Assembly (NCBI GenBank): GCA_003170575.1
Contig: PMZB01000272.1
Location: 1-14,884, forward strand
Length of the DNA stretch: 14,884 bases
Source: Chlamydiia bacterium
Lineage (GTDB): Bacteria; Chlamydiota; Chlamydiia; Chlamydiales; FEN-1388
Direction: 5' to 3'
A program made the position numbers and the translations under genes. How positions within the stretch are numbered: position 1 is the first letter of the stretch; the number at the start of each line of letters is the position of its first letter. The notes below the pieces were generated by a model. It ran no database searches. It was not told the DNA's origin and was given only the letters and a program-made list of their open reading frames with translations. This document shows positions 1 through 6,940 of this stretch, one piece after another.

Positions 1-390
1 CTTTGTTATTTTTTCGTCTAACGCTCGAAGATCCAGTTTAAACTTGTAAATCCCCTCCATAACCATGCCGCCACCAGGAATTGTATGCACAATGCCTAAT
101 GCGATCATTGTTATAGAGTTGCGAAGAAGAATCAAACAATCATCTTTGACCTTACGGTCACTCCAGAAGTCCTTTGAAATAAACGGGATGAAGGCAGCTA
201 CACTACAAAAGGTCCTTAAAGCAAGTGAATAAACAGCAGCGACAGTGCCAGCTAAGATTTCAATAGTACCAGTAAACGAAGAGAGGGGCCAAAAAAAATC
301 CAACGGCCTAAACTTTTTCTCTATTCCTTCTAGCCCTTCTTCAGCAAACCGGAACAGAGTTGGAGAAGAAGATTCAAAAGAACATATCAT
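1..390 (-). CDS. Partial CDS, paralog of the adjacent coiled-coil protein (N-terminal 130 residues)
   Basis: The frame is open from an ATG at 390 to the left edge with no stop; the rest lies outside the window. The start has a good Shine-Dalgarno (AAGGAG, about 8 nt upstream). I do not recognise the family, but the sequence aligns with the N-terminal domain of the next gene upstream (487-1899). Shared features in the same order are an F-x-L-x-(I/V)EK-FR stretch (about residues 15-28), a TGTIEILAGT segment (40-49) against SGSIEAIAGT, a PF(I/V) pair, and a second hydrophobic stretch, MIALGIVHTIPGGG, against MVAMGILKAIPVAG, ending in an IY pair. Two moderately hydrophobic segments (about 38-70 and 92-115) could touch or enter a membrane. 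Whether a coiled coil follows, as in the paralog, cannot be seen. A hairpin terminator separates the two genes, so this one may have its own promoter. Function unknown. Confidence 0.8.
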   Translation of the reverse strand, partial: MICSFESSSPTLFRFAEEGLEGIEKKFRPLDFFWPLSSFTGTIEILAGTVAAVYSLALRTFCSVAAFIPFISKDFWSDRKVKDDCLILLRNSITMIALGIVHTIPGGGMVMEGIYKFKLDLRALDEKITK

Positions 391-425
391 GGGAAATCTC
401 CTTGAGAAAATTTGTGTAAAGAGAC

Positions 426-463
426 AAAAAACCGCTCATGACATTCCATGAGCGGTTTTTTTT
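426..463 (-). terminator. Rho-independent terminator, possibly bidirectional
   Basis: CCGCTCATG (432-440) and CATGAGCGG (447-455) form a perfect 9-bp GC-containing stem with a 6-nt loop. It is flanked by six A (426-431) and eight T (456-463), so a U-tract follows the stem on either strand. It lies just past the stop of the minus-strand coiled-coil gene and before the start of its paralog at 390. Confidence 0.85.
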
Positions 464-486
464 AACCTTGCCCTTGTGTTCCCAAT

Positions 487-1899
487 CTATGATCCATGGG
501 ATCTTGATCTAGAGGTAGAACTGCCCCCGCTCTGGCCTACGGTGCCAGTGCCTTGTCCCCTCCCTCCATTGTCTGAGGAGACTTTATGAGAGGTTTTTGG
601 ATTAAGCTTTGTCTGCAGCTTTTCGAGTTGAGCTTGGAGCTCCTTCATTTTGTCATTTACACCCTGCACTTCAAGATGGGCCTGCGCGGCGTCTTCCTGA
701 GCAATATGAAGTTTATTTGTTAGCTCACTAACCTTTTTTTCTTCAGCTTTCTGTTGTGCTAAAGCTTGATCTCGGGCCTCAGCAAGTTTAGTCACGTTCG
801 CTTTCAACTTAACAACTTCTTGCTCCTTCGTCTTGAGTTCCCTTTCCTTTGCGGAAATGATTTCCTTATCCTTTTCGATCTCTTGCTTTACACTAGTTAC
901 TTCCGTTTTTAGATTTCCAAGCTCTGTCGTTTTCGTTTCAAACTCTCTCTTCTTATCTTGGAGCTCTTTTTCTGCTTCAGTCAGTTTTTTTGCTAAAGCA
1001 GCTTTCTCAGAGGCACTCCCCATCTTCAGGTTGTCAAAAGCTTTTGAGAGCTCTGCTTGCTTTGTTTCTGCAGCCTTTAGTTCCTGCTTCTTTGTATCTA
1101 GTTCCAGCTGCTTATCCTTAAGGAGCTTTTCTTTTTCAGCCTTAAGTCCTTCCATTGTGGCTAGGGTTGCTTTCTGCTGCTGCTTAAGCTCGTCGAGTTG
1201 TTTTTGGGCTGATTTCAACTCTGTCTCTTTTGTAGTAATCGTTCCTTGGTTAGCTTGTAAGGCTTTTTCTTGCTCAGCTATTTTGGCTTGCAATTCTGCT
1301 ACCTTAGGAGAGCCGCTCTTTTTGAGTTCCTCAATTTGTGCAGTAAGGGTGTTTATCTCCTCTCCCCTTTTGGAGAGTTCTATTGTTTTCTCATTCAATT
1401 CTTTCGCGAGGTCCGCATAACTAGTTTTTAACGGTTCTAGTTCCTTGTTCAGATCTTCTATTGTTTTATCTTTTTCAGCTGATACATCCTCAGCAGCTTG
1501 CTTTCCTGCAAGAGCTGAATAGATAGCCATAGCGCTTAATTGTCCCGCAACTGGGATGGCCTTTAAGATACCCATTGCAACCATCTTTACACAGTCTGCT
1601 GCTTGCTGGAGAGATTCATTCAGACGATCAAGCGAGCGAATTTTTGTCCCTTGTGTGACAAAAGGAGACCACATACGCATTTTGTAAAACGCAGCTGCAG
1701 CAAGATCCGCTACGGCTCCAGCAGTTCCAGCTATAGCTTCAATACTACCTGAAATCGAGCTAGGACCAGGAAGGGGAAAGTAACGAGAGGGAAAGTAAGT
1801 CCAGGATCTAAAGAATTTCTCAACGGCCTGTAAGCTTTTCCCTACAAATTGTAAATAAGGTGCGCCGGAAATATCACGTATCACACTAACGTTATTCAT
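487..1899 (-). CDS. Long coiled-coil protein with an N-terminal hydrophobic domain (unrecognised family)
   Basis: This is a 470-residue protein of unknown function. Residues 1-135 form a domain shared with the neighbouring partial gene (1-390), with two moderately hydrophobic segments (about 48-72 and 103-132) rich in Ala and Gly. Residues about 136-430 are an almost unbroken heptad-like region dominated by Lys, Glu, Leu, Ala and Gln, typical of a long coiled coil. The tail (about 432-470) is low complexity, rich in Gly, Ser and Arg, and ends SRSRSHGS. The ATG at 1899 has a strong AAAGGAGG 7 nt upstream. No classical signal peptide is seen. Two hydrophobic segments plus a coiled coil recall chlamydial inclusion-membrane or type III-secreted proteins, but this is only an architectural analogy. 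The long opposite-strand open frame at 833-1420 is a shadow of the biased coiled-coil codons. Confidence 0.9.
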   Translation of the reverse strand: MNNVSVIRDISGAPYLQFVGKSLQAVEKFFRSWTYFPSRYFPLPGPSSISGSIEAIAGTAGAVADLAAAAFYKMRMWSPFVTQGTKIRSLDRLNESLQQAADCVKMVAMGILKAIPVAGQLSAMAIYSALAGKQAAEDVSAEKDKTIEDLNKELEPLKTSYADLAKELNEKTIELSKRGEEINTLTAQIEELKKSGSPKVAELQAKIAEQEKALQANQGTITTKETELKSAQKQLDELKQQQKATLATMEGLKAEKEKLLKDKQLELDTKKQELKAAETKQAELSKAFDNLKMGSASEKAALAKKLTEAEKELQDKKREFETKTTELGNLKTEVTSVKQEIEKDKEIISAKERELKTKEQEVVKLKANVTKLAEARDQALAQQKAEEKKVSELTNKLHIAQEDAAQAHLEVQGVNDKMKELQAQLEKLQTKLNPKTSHKVSSDNGGRGQGTGTVGQSGGSSTSRSRSHGS

Positions 1900-1933
1900 G
1901 AAAGAGCCTCCTTTTCCAAATTAATCTATGAAA

Positions 1934-1975
1934 CACTCTTGCTGTGATTTTTTTAAAAGCACACAACTAAGAGTG
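1934..1975. other. Imperfect hairpin in the 5' leader of the coiled-coil gene
   Basis: CACTCTT (1934-1940) pairs with AAGAGTG (1969-1975), and the stem partly continues inward through GCTGTG and CACAC around an A/T-rich loop. It lies 35-75 nt upstream of the coiled-coil gene start, probably in its leader. I see no convincing promoter hexamers and its role is unknown. Confidence 0.35.
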
Positions 1976-2066
1976 CATCTCTATAAAAAATACCCAAACT
2001 CCCCTACATAATAGAGGATTCACACACATGCTTGGGTGAACATACAAATAAGAAACCAGATATTTT

Positions 2067-2171
2067 AGGGATCGTACAGGAATAACTTTTGCAGTTATAA
2101 ATGAGAAAAACGGCTCAGATCTTTACGATTTTTCCCACAAGATCTGTAAAAGTTATTCCTGCACGATCCCT
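2067..2171. repeat. 105-bp element with 28-bp terminal inverted repeats (dispersed repeat, copy 1)
   Basis: The ends 2067-2094 and 2144-2171 are 28-bp inverted repeats differing at only two positions; both carry the core AATAACTTTT followed by GCAG or ACAG. An internal inverted repeat, CAGATCTT/AAGATCTG (2116-2123 and 2139-2146), adds further structure. It contains no gene. The same terminal sequence recurs at 14764-14822, so this is a dispersed family, perhaps a miniature inverted-repeat (MITE-like) element. No clear target-site duplication is seen. The remainder of the 387-bp gene-free stretch 1900-2286 holds only hairpins. Confidence 0.75.
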
Positions 2172-2236
2172 TAGCACAGATAACGAAACAGAGATTACAT
2201 TTTCCTAAGAATGATCTCAAGCAACAATTGAATTTG

Positions 2237-2290
2237 CTAGTAGAGCGTTTCAGTATTTTCCTTAGGAAAAATTCTGAACCGGTCTACTAG
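2237..2290. repeat. Long hairpin overlapping the hldE stop codon
   Basis: 2237-2261 and 2265-2290 form an imperfect inverted repeat of about 25 bp closed by a tiny TTAG-type loop, with outer arms CTAGTAGA/TCTACTAG. The hldE stop (2287-2289) lies in the outer arm. In the direction of hldE transcription it may act as a 3'-end stabiliser or weak terminator, though no clean U-tract follows. It does not resemble the other repeats here. Confidence 0.6.
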
Positions 2291-3555
2291 AGATTGATGA
2301 GCATATGGTTGGGACTTTTGAGGGGTCGCTCGGACGTCCATTTCATGCCATGAACAACCACTCTGAGCGGCTCGAGAGACGAGATAAGCTCAAGCAGTTT
2401 TCGATCTTGCACCTCTTCTTCAAAGCATGCGATAACACGCCGGTCTGGGTGCTCTCTTGCTATGGCCGAGAGTTTGACAAGCTTGTCTGGAGAAAAAGCA
2501 CCTTCCGGGATTTTGATCATGAGCAGTTTTTCAAAATGAAGGGCTTCAAGCATAGTTCCAAGCGTTTCTGCATTCCATATTTTTTCAGAACGATACGCAT
2601 CGAAAAGATGGGCAGCCACATCCTTTAAAGAAATACAAGCGCACCCTACCACCTCCACACAACATGCTGCGGCAATATTGGCCAATTGCACGGCTTCTTG
2701 GAGCGGAAGTTTTGAGGCAAGGGCTGCGCTCAACATAGCCAGAACAGTATCCCCTGCCCCTGTGCCATCGCGCACCTCTTTTCTGATAACTGGATAATGC
2801 TCTGACTGTCCTGATGGGTAAAAGAGAGAAATGCCAGCCTCAGAACGTGTGACCATGAGCACATTCATGGGCACTTTGTTCAATAACTCAAAGGCTGCTT
2901 TTTCTAAGGTTGATTGATGAGGCGCAGCACGCATGGTCTCAGATTCATTTGGCTTCAGAACAGTGCATCCGGCGTATTTTTGAAAATCTGTAGCTTTGGG
3001 ATCGACGATGCAAGGGATGCCGAGTGTGGTTGCTTGATCAATAACAGCCCGCAAAATAGAATCTGACAAAAACCCTTTGGCATAGTCTGAAATTGCGATC
3101 AAATCCACGCCTTGTGTAAGTGCAGGCAGGCTGGAGATGATCTTGCGCTCAATCTCATCAGAAAGCGGTGTGCTTTTTTCCCTATCTACTCTGAGAAGCT
3201 GTTGTGAACCAGCAATAAGGCGCATCTTTGTCGGGGTAGGAAATCCTTTTTCTTCAAGTACTCCTGAAGTATCAACTCCATCAGAGGCAAGTAACGACAG
3301 AAGCATACTTCCGCCAGCATCATCTCCCACACGGCCAACAAGGCGCACACGCATGCCAAGTGTGATAAGGTTGAGAGCGACATTTCCTGCTCCGCCCGCT
3401 TTTGTCTCCTCTTTATTTACGAGAAGCACTGGAACAGGCGCCTCTGGAGAAATCCGTTTTGTCGCGCCAAAAGTGTATTTATCCAATAGCAGGTCGCCAA
3501 CAACCAAAATGGTCTTGGGAGTGATCTTATTGAGGGCCTTTGTCAAGGCTACCAT
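2287..3555 (-). CDS. hldE: HldE-like D-glycero-beta-D-manno-heptose-7-phosphate kinase with a degenerate C-terminal domain
   Basis: Residues 1-320 are a ribokinase-family kinase matching the first half of HldE, which phosphorylates heptose-7-phosphate at C1 for ADP-heptose synthesis in the cytoplasm. Visible motifs are VVGDLLLDKY (18-27), GGAGNVA (54-60), SDYAKG (156-161), VDPK (184-187), KPNE (201-204), TRSEAGISL (236-244) and the catalytic DGTGAGDT (263-270), usually DVTGAGDT. The C-terminal 100 residues sit where HldE has its adenylyltransferase domain but lack the FDxxHxGH nucleotide-binding motif; FSPDKLVKL stands at the expected place. At 422 residues it is shorter than typical HldE (about 470). 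Its ATG overlaps the hldD stop by 7 nt, with GGAG 7 nt upstream, so it is translationally coupled. The kinase call is firm; bifunctional activity is doubtful. Confidence 0.88.
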   Translation of the reverse strand: MVALTKALNKITPKTILVVGDLLLDKYTFGATKRISPEAPVPVLLVNKEETKAGGAGNVALNLITLGMRVRLVGRVGDDAGGSMLLSLLASDGVDTSGVLEEKGFPTPTKMRLIAGSQQLLRVDREKSTPLSDEIERKIISSLPALTQGVDLIAISDYAKGFLSDSILRAVIDQATTLGIPCIVDPKATDFQKYAGCTVLKPNESETMRAAPHQSTLEKAAFELLNKVPMNVLMVTRSEAGISLFYPSGQSEHYPVIRKEVRDGTGAGDTVLAMLSAALASKLPLQEAVQLANIAAACCVEVVGCACISLKDVAAHLFDAYRSEKIWNAETLGTMLEALHFEKLLMIKIPEGAFSPDKLVKLSAIAREHPDRRVIACFEEEVQDRKLLELISSLEPLRVVVHGMKWTSERPLKSPNHMLINL

Positions 3556-4532
3556 CTTTTTTCTCCTATAAGATGGTTCGTCACATAGTCTGTAACAGAA
3601 TCTTCAAGTGAATGACGCGGAATTTTTCGCTTTAAAAACTTCTCAGTTTTTGTTGTATCAGCCTGGGTGAAATTTTGGTATTTACCAGCAAGATCGCTTG
3701 GCATATCAATATATTCGATCTTTTCCGGTTTTTTTAGTGCTTTAAATACAGCCCGAGCAAGCCGGTTCCATGAAACAGCTTGACCTGTCCCAACGTTGAA
3801 AATACCAGTACTATCCCCTTCCAAAAAGTCACAGGTAACTTCAGCAGCATCTTTTACATAGATAAAGTCTCTTGCTTGTTCTCCATCTGCATATTCTTTA
3901 CAATTGGAACGAAAAAGCTGAATTTTCCCTTTGTCCAACACTTCTGGAACCATTCTTACAATAGCTGACGCCATGCGCTCTTTATGCCACTCGTTTGGCC
4001 CAAACACATTAAAGTACTTTAACCCTGCAACTTTAGTTAAAAGACCCTCTTGCTTAAGCCAAAGGTCGAACATATGTTTTGAATATCCATACATATTGAG
4101 CGGTTTAAGCGTCTCAAGAAGTGCGTGATCGTCTAGAAATCCATCATTGCCATCCCCATACGTAGCTGCGCTCGAAGCATAGACAAAGCGAAGGGATCGG
4201 GATACGGCAAATTCAGCAAGGATGCGCGAAAATCTGTAATTATTTTCCAGAAGGTAGTTTGCGTCTTTTTCTACTGTATTGGAACATGCTCCCAAATGAA
4301 CTATGGAATCGACTTCAACATAGTGATTCTCAAGCCACGGAAAGAGCATACTTTTGTACAGTACATCACAATACTGCTTTTGGATAAGATTGCGCCATTT
4401 TGGACCAGTGCCTAAGTCATCCACGATCACAATTTTTGTGTGACCCCGTTTATTAAGCTCTTTCACAACAGAAGAGCCGATAAAACCAGCTCCACCTGTT
4501 ACCAGAATATACTTTTTATCGACCAACCCCAT
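3549..4532 (-). CDS. hldD: ADP-L-glycero-D-manno-heptose 6-epimerase
   Basis: This is a 327-residue NAD(P)-dependent epimerase of the short-chain dehydrogenase superfamily, converting ADP-D-glycero- to ADP-L-glycero-beta-D-manno-heptose for the LPS inner core. Evidence is the Rossmann TGGAGFIG (12-19), LGACSNT, YASSAATYGDG, the catalytic YGYSK (Y-x3-K), KYFNVFGPNEWHKERMAS and RDFIYVKD, all typical of HldD rather than generic epimerases. The frame extends 45 codons further upstream without family similarity; I chose the ATG at 4532 because MGLVDKKYILVTGG matches the family N-terminus and AAGGG precedes it. The extra stretch is occupied by two hairpins. It lies 115 nt downstream of rplI and overlaps hldE, so it may be both cotranscribed with the ribosomal genes and separately controlled. 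Confidence 0.92.
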   Translation of the reverse strand: MGLVDKKYILVTGGAGFIGSSVVKELNKRGHTKIVIVDDLGTGPKWRNLIQKQYCDVLYKSMLFPWLENHYVEVDSIVHLGACSNTVEKDANYLLENNYRFSRILAEFAVSRSLRFVYASSAATYGDGNDGFLDDHALLETLKPLNMYGYSKHMFDLWLKQEGLLTKVAGLKYFNVFGPNEWHKERMASAIVRMVPEVLDKGKIQLFRSNCKEYADGEQARDFIYVKDAAEVTCDFLEGDSTGIFNVGTGQAVSWNRLARAVFKALKKPEKIEYIDMPSDLAGKYQNFTQADTTKTEKFLKRKIPRHSLEDSVTDYVTNHLIGEKRW

Positions 4533-4550
4533 ACATCCCTTCTCACAAAG

Positions 4551-4589
4551 AATGAAGGAAATTCCTCCTTCGTCGGAATTTTCTTCATT
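4551..4589. other. Hairpin just upstream of hldD
   Basis: AATGAAGGAAATTCC (4551-4565) and GGAATTTTCTTCATT (4575-4589) pair over 15 positions with one mismatch around a 9-nt loop. The hairpin ends 18 nt before the hldD start, close to its ribosome binding site. No U-tract follows, so it is more likely a leader structure (translation control or transcript processing) than a terminator. Confidence 0.55.
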
Positions 4590-4608
4590 TAAGGTGTATC
4601 CTATATAT

Positions 4609-4639
4609 ACACATACCCCGACAAAGGAGAGGTATGTGT
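4609..4639. other. Hairpin after rplI
   Basis: ACACATACC (4609-4617) and GGTATGTGT (4631-4639) form a perfect 9-bp stem with a 13-nt loop, starting 8 nt beyond the rplI stop. In the minus direction it is followed by an alternating T/A stretch, not a U-run. It could be an attenuator or processing site between the ribosomal and heptose genes. Confidence 0.5.
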
Positions 4640-4647
4640 TTACCCGA

Positions 4648-5109
4648 CTATTCTTCTTGCTGAGCAATAATCTTTAAGGTGATAGATGCGGTAACGCCCT
4701 CTTTGAACTTAAGGGCTATCTCAAACACTCCAATCTCTTTATATGGATGCTTGATCTGAACTGTTTTTTTATCCAGAGCAATCCCAGTTTTAGTTTGCAA
4801 GTGGTGGACAATATCAAGGGCAGAGACGCTTCCATAAAGGTGCCCTTCTTGATCCACCTTTACAGTTATTTCCAGGGTCTCACCATTTACCTTTGAAGCA
4901 AGCTCCAGAGATTCGATTTTTTCAATTTCAGCTTGCTTCATCCGCTCTTCTTTCAAACGAGTTTGTCGTCTGAGTGCGGATTTATTAGCCACGAGAGCAA
5001 GTCCCTGTGGAATAAGATAGTTATAGGCATAGCCTGGTTTTACTGAAGCTACTTCCCCTTTGCGCCCTACACTTTCAACGTCTTCGAGCAGCAGAATTTT
5101 TTGTGCCAT
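4648..5109 (-). CDS. rplI: 50S ribosomal protein bL9
   Basis: This 153-residue protein has the usual bL9 two-domain form: an N-terminal rRNA-binding domain with LLLEDVESVGRKGEV and KPGYAYNYLIPQGLA (about 6-38), a Lys/Glu-rich connecting helix (about 45-72), and a C-terminal domain with HLYGSVSALDI and FKEGVTASITLKI. The ATG at 5109 is preceded by GGAGAG. It lies 19 nt downstream of rpsR in the rpsF-rpsR-rplI order common to most bacteria. Length and sequence are ordinary. Confidence 0.97.
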   Translation of the reverse strand: MAQKILLLEDVESVGRKGEVASVKPGYAYNYLIPQGLALVANKSALRRQTRLKEERMKQAEIEKIESLELASKVNGETLEITVKVDQEGHLYGSVSALDIVHHLQTKTGIALDKKTVQIKHPYKEIGVFEIALKFKEGVTASITLKIIAQQEE

Positions 5110-5128
5110 TGTATATACTCTCTCCTCT

Positions 5129-5389
5129 TTATACCGACGCTACAAATGGTAGTAAGGCAACATGTCGTGCAAGCTTTACTGCATGAGCAAGTTGGCGCTG
5201 ATACTGCGCAGATACTCCGGTAATCCTGCGAGGTAAAATCTTGCCTCTCTCGGTGATAAACTGAGAAAGGGTTTCAATATCTTTATAGTCAATATGACCG
5301 AAATTTACTTCGGTAAATGGACATCTTTTTTTCTTTCGGGATCTTCCTTCAGAAGGTTCCGTAAACTTTCTACGCATTGGTTTGAACAT
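5129..5389 (-). CDS. rpsR: 30S ribosomal protein bS18
   Basis: This 86-residue protein has a basic N-terminus, CPF (23-25), [19 protein letters not shown] and [20 protein letters not shown], then [10 protein letters not shown], the standard bS18 signature; the protein contacts bS6 on the small-subunit platform. The start at 5389 has GGAG 8 nt upstream. A start four codons later is possible. It lies 18 nt after rpsF. Confidence 0.97.
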   Translation of the reverse strand: MFKPMRRKFTEPSEGRSRKKKRCPFTEVNFGHIDYKDIETLSQFITERGKILPRRITGVSAQYQRQLAHAVKLARHVALLPFVASV

Positions 5390-5407
5390 GAAAAATACTC
5401 CTTCACT

Positions 5408-5749
5408 CTACATCTCTGGCAGTGCTTTAAACTTCAACTCTTCCATGACGGTATCTGTCCGAATCATCAAAAACCGAAGAAGATTTTCATTTCGTCGATA
5501 CTCTTCCCACATCTCATTAATATGGTTGGGATCAATTGTGAAGTAAACAAGGTAGTAATACCCATCCCGCTGGCGATCGATCTCATATGCCAGCCTTCGC
5601 CTCCCCTGCTCATGGATTTTTTTGATCTGTCCCCCTCGAGCAGTAATGCGTTCCTTAATACCCTCGAAAGCTTTGCCTCTCGCATCCTCACTCAGGTGCG
5701 CGCTCAGGACATACATCCCTTCGTATAACCTTTCTTGTTGTTTCTCCAT
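5408..5749 (-). CDS. rpsF: 30S ribosomal protein bS6
   Basis: This 113-residue protein has an RLYEGMYVLSAHLSEDAR N-terminus, GGQIKKIHEQGRRRLAYEI and GYYYLVYFTIDP, as in chlamydial bS6. I chose the ATG at 5749 (MEKQQERLYEG) over an in-frame GTG at 5788, which lies inside pth; GAGG lies 9 nt before the ATG. It starts 20 nt after the pth stop and partners bS18, encoded next. Confidence 0.96.
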   Translation of the reverse strand: MEKQQERLYEGMYVLSAHLSEDARGKAFEGIKERITARGGQIKKIHEQGRRRLAYEIDRQRDGYYYLVYFTIDPNHINEMWEEYRRNENLLRFLMIRTDTVMEELKFKALPEM

Positions 5750-5769
5750 TTCCTTATACCTCGGAAAAT

Positions 5770-6318
5770 TTATTCTTCCACTAACCACGCTTTTATTTTG
5801 TCGATTGAATGCTGGACAAGAAGAGGAAGCTCCTCTATCTCTTCAGCACTGAACCGATCTAAAACATACTCTGCAACGTCTCCTGCTCCAGGATGACCAA
5901 CGCCAATTCTCAATTGAGAAAACTCTTTTGCCTGAAGATGGGCTTGTAAACTCCGGACACCGTTGTGCCCTCGAGTACCACCAGTTGCCACATTCTTTGC
6001 TTCGCCCCATTTAGTCTCGATATCGTCAAACGCCACCAGTAGGTTTTGCACATCTACATTTAGAAATCGTAAAAGCCTTTCTCCTGCTCGCCCACTCTCA
6101 TTCATAAAGGTCGTAGGATACGCCAAAAAAAATTGGCCCTTAGCATCTTCACCCTTGGCAATGTAAGCCAAGCATCCGCGTTCTGAATGGAACTTGAGAG
6201 CACAAGTGTCAGCATATGCTTTCACAACCTTCATCCCAATACTGTGCCTCGTCCACTCATACTCTTTTCCAGGATTACCAAGACCAATCACAAGCCGGTT
6301 CAAGACTTCCTCATGCAT
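5770..6318 (-). CDS. pth: Peptidyl-tRNA hydrolase
   Basis: This 182-residue enzyme cleaves peptidyl-tRNA released by stalled ribosomes. Family residues are present: GLGNPG (12-17, with N15 matching E. coli N10), the catalytic H25 in TRHSIG (usually RHNAG), FMNESG (71-76), the acidic pair DD (98-99) and GGTRGHNGVRSL with N119. I chose the ATG at 6318, which overlaps the rplY stop by 8 nt and has no strong Shine-Dalgarno, so it is likely translationally coupled; an in-frame TTG at 6330 is the alternative. The rplY-pth-rpsF adjacency is as in Chlamydia. Confidence 0.95.
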   Translation of the reverse strand: MHEEVLNRLVIGLGNPGKEYEWTRHSIGMKVVKAYADTCALKFHSERGCLAYIAKGEDAKGQFFLAYPTTFMNESGRAGERLLRFLNVDVQNLLVAFDDIETKWGEAKNVATGGTRGHNGVRSLQAHLQAKEFSQLRIGVGHPGAGDVAEYVLDRFSAEEIEELPLLVQHSIDKIKAWLVEE

Positions 6319-6880
6319 TAAATTTCGCAAGCGTTACAACAACTTTATCCATGGAATCTAAACAAGTCGCACCAGCAGGAAATACAAGATCGCTCACTCT
6401 TCTAGTTTGAGCAATATTGAGATCTTTCACATCTACCTGAAAGTGGGAAGGGATGTTTTTTGGCAAACATCTGACTCTCACATGGCGCATAACATACTGG
6501 AGAAAGCCTCCCAGTTTTACACCAATACAGTCCACAGTATTTGTCAATTCTATTGGCACCTTTACTTCCACAGGAATTTTCTCATCTAGCTCCATGAAAT
6601 CTATATGCAGAATCTCATACGAAGTTGGCTTATACTGCACTTCACGAGCTATTACAGAAAGAACCTTGCCAGTCTCCATTTTCAGCGAAAAAACAGTTGT
6701 CGGCAGAAAGCCAGGACGAATACTTCGCATTGCAGCATCTATCTCTTCTTTAGGAGTCATGCCCATTTCTGCATTTTTCCCTTTTGAGTAGACTACAAAT
6801 GGAATAAAACTTTCACGTCGAAGACGTTTAACATCACCTTTTTTCTGGCTTTCACGCGCTTTACAAGTAAGGGTGATCAT
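6311..6880 (-). CDS. rplY: 50S ribosomal protein bL25, long CTC form
   Basis: This 189-residue protein has an N-terminal 5S-rRNA-binding domain (about 1-90, including ARESQKKGDVKRLRRESFIPFVVY and the LHIDFMEL strand) and the C-terminal beta domain of the TL5/CTC family (about 95-185, VEVKVPIELTNT through RVRCLPKNIP). I chose the ATG at 6880 because GGAGG lies 4 nt upstream and the family begins here; the frame runs 15 codons further upstream without support. It is the first gene of the rplY-pth-rpsF-rpsR-rplI-hldD-hldE series and is preceded by a structured leader (6941-7001). Confidence 0.94.
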   Translation of the reverse strand: MITLTCKARESQKKGDVKRLRRESFIPFVVYSKGKNAEMGMTPKEEIDAAMRSIRPGFLPTTVFSLKMETGKVLSVIAREVQYKPTSYEILHIDFMELDEKIPVEVKVPIELTNTVDCIGVKLGGFLQYVMRHVRVRCLPKNIPSHFQVDVKDLNIAQTRRVSDLVFPAGATCLDSMDKVVVTLAKFNA

Positions 6881-6940
6881 GCATCCTCCAATCAAAATTA
6901 AATTGGTTGTTACCACTTCAAGCATGCATCACAAAAATGT

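Noticed and set aside
833..1420. 195-codon open frame on the plus strand opposite the coiled-coil gene
   Set aside because: Its Ser/Phe-rich translation is the mirror of Lys/Glu/Leu-rich codons on the minus strand; it has no ribosome binding site and the minus-strand gene has a strong one.
1900..2286. CRISPR array
   Set aside because: The repeats here are inverted pairs with unequal spacers, not direct repeats at regular spacing, and no cas gene is present.
2305..2628. 107-codon plus-strand open frame
   Set aside because: It is antisense to the hldE C-terminus, with no ribosome binding site or recognisable motif.
4533..4667. N-terminal extension of hldD by 45 residues
   Set aside because: The stretch is occupied by two hairpins, lacks family similarity and overlaps the end of rplI; the ATG at 4532 matches the HldD N-terminus.
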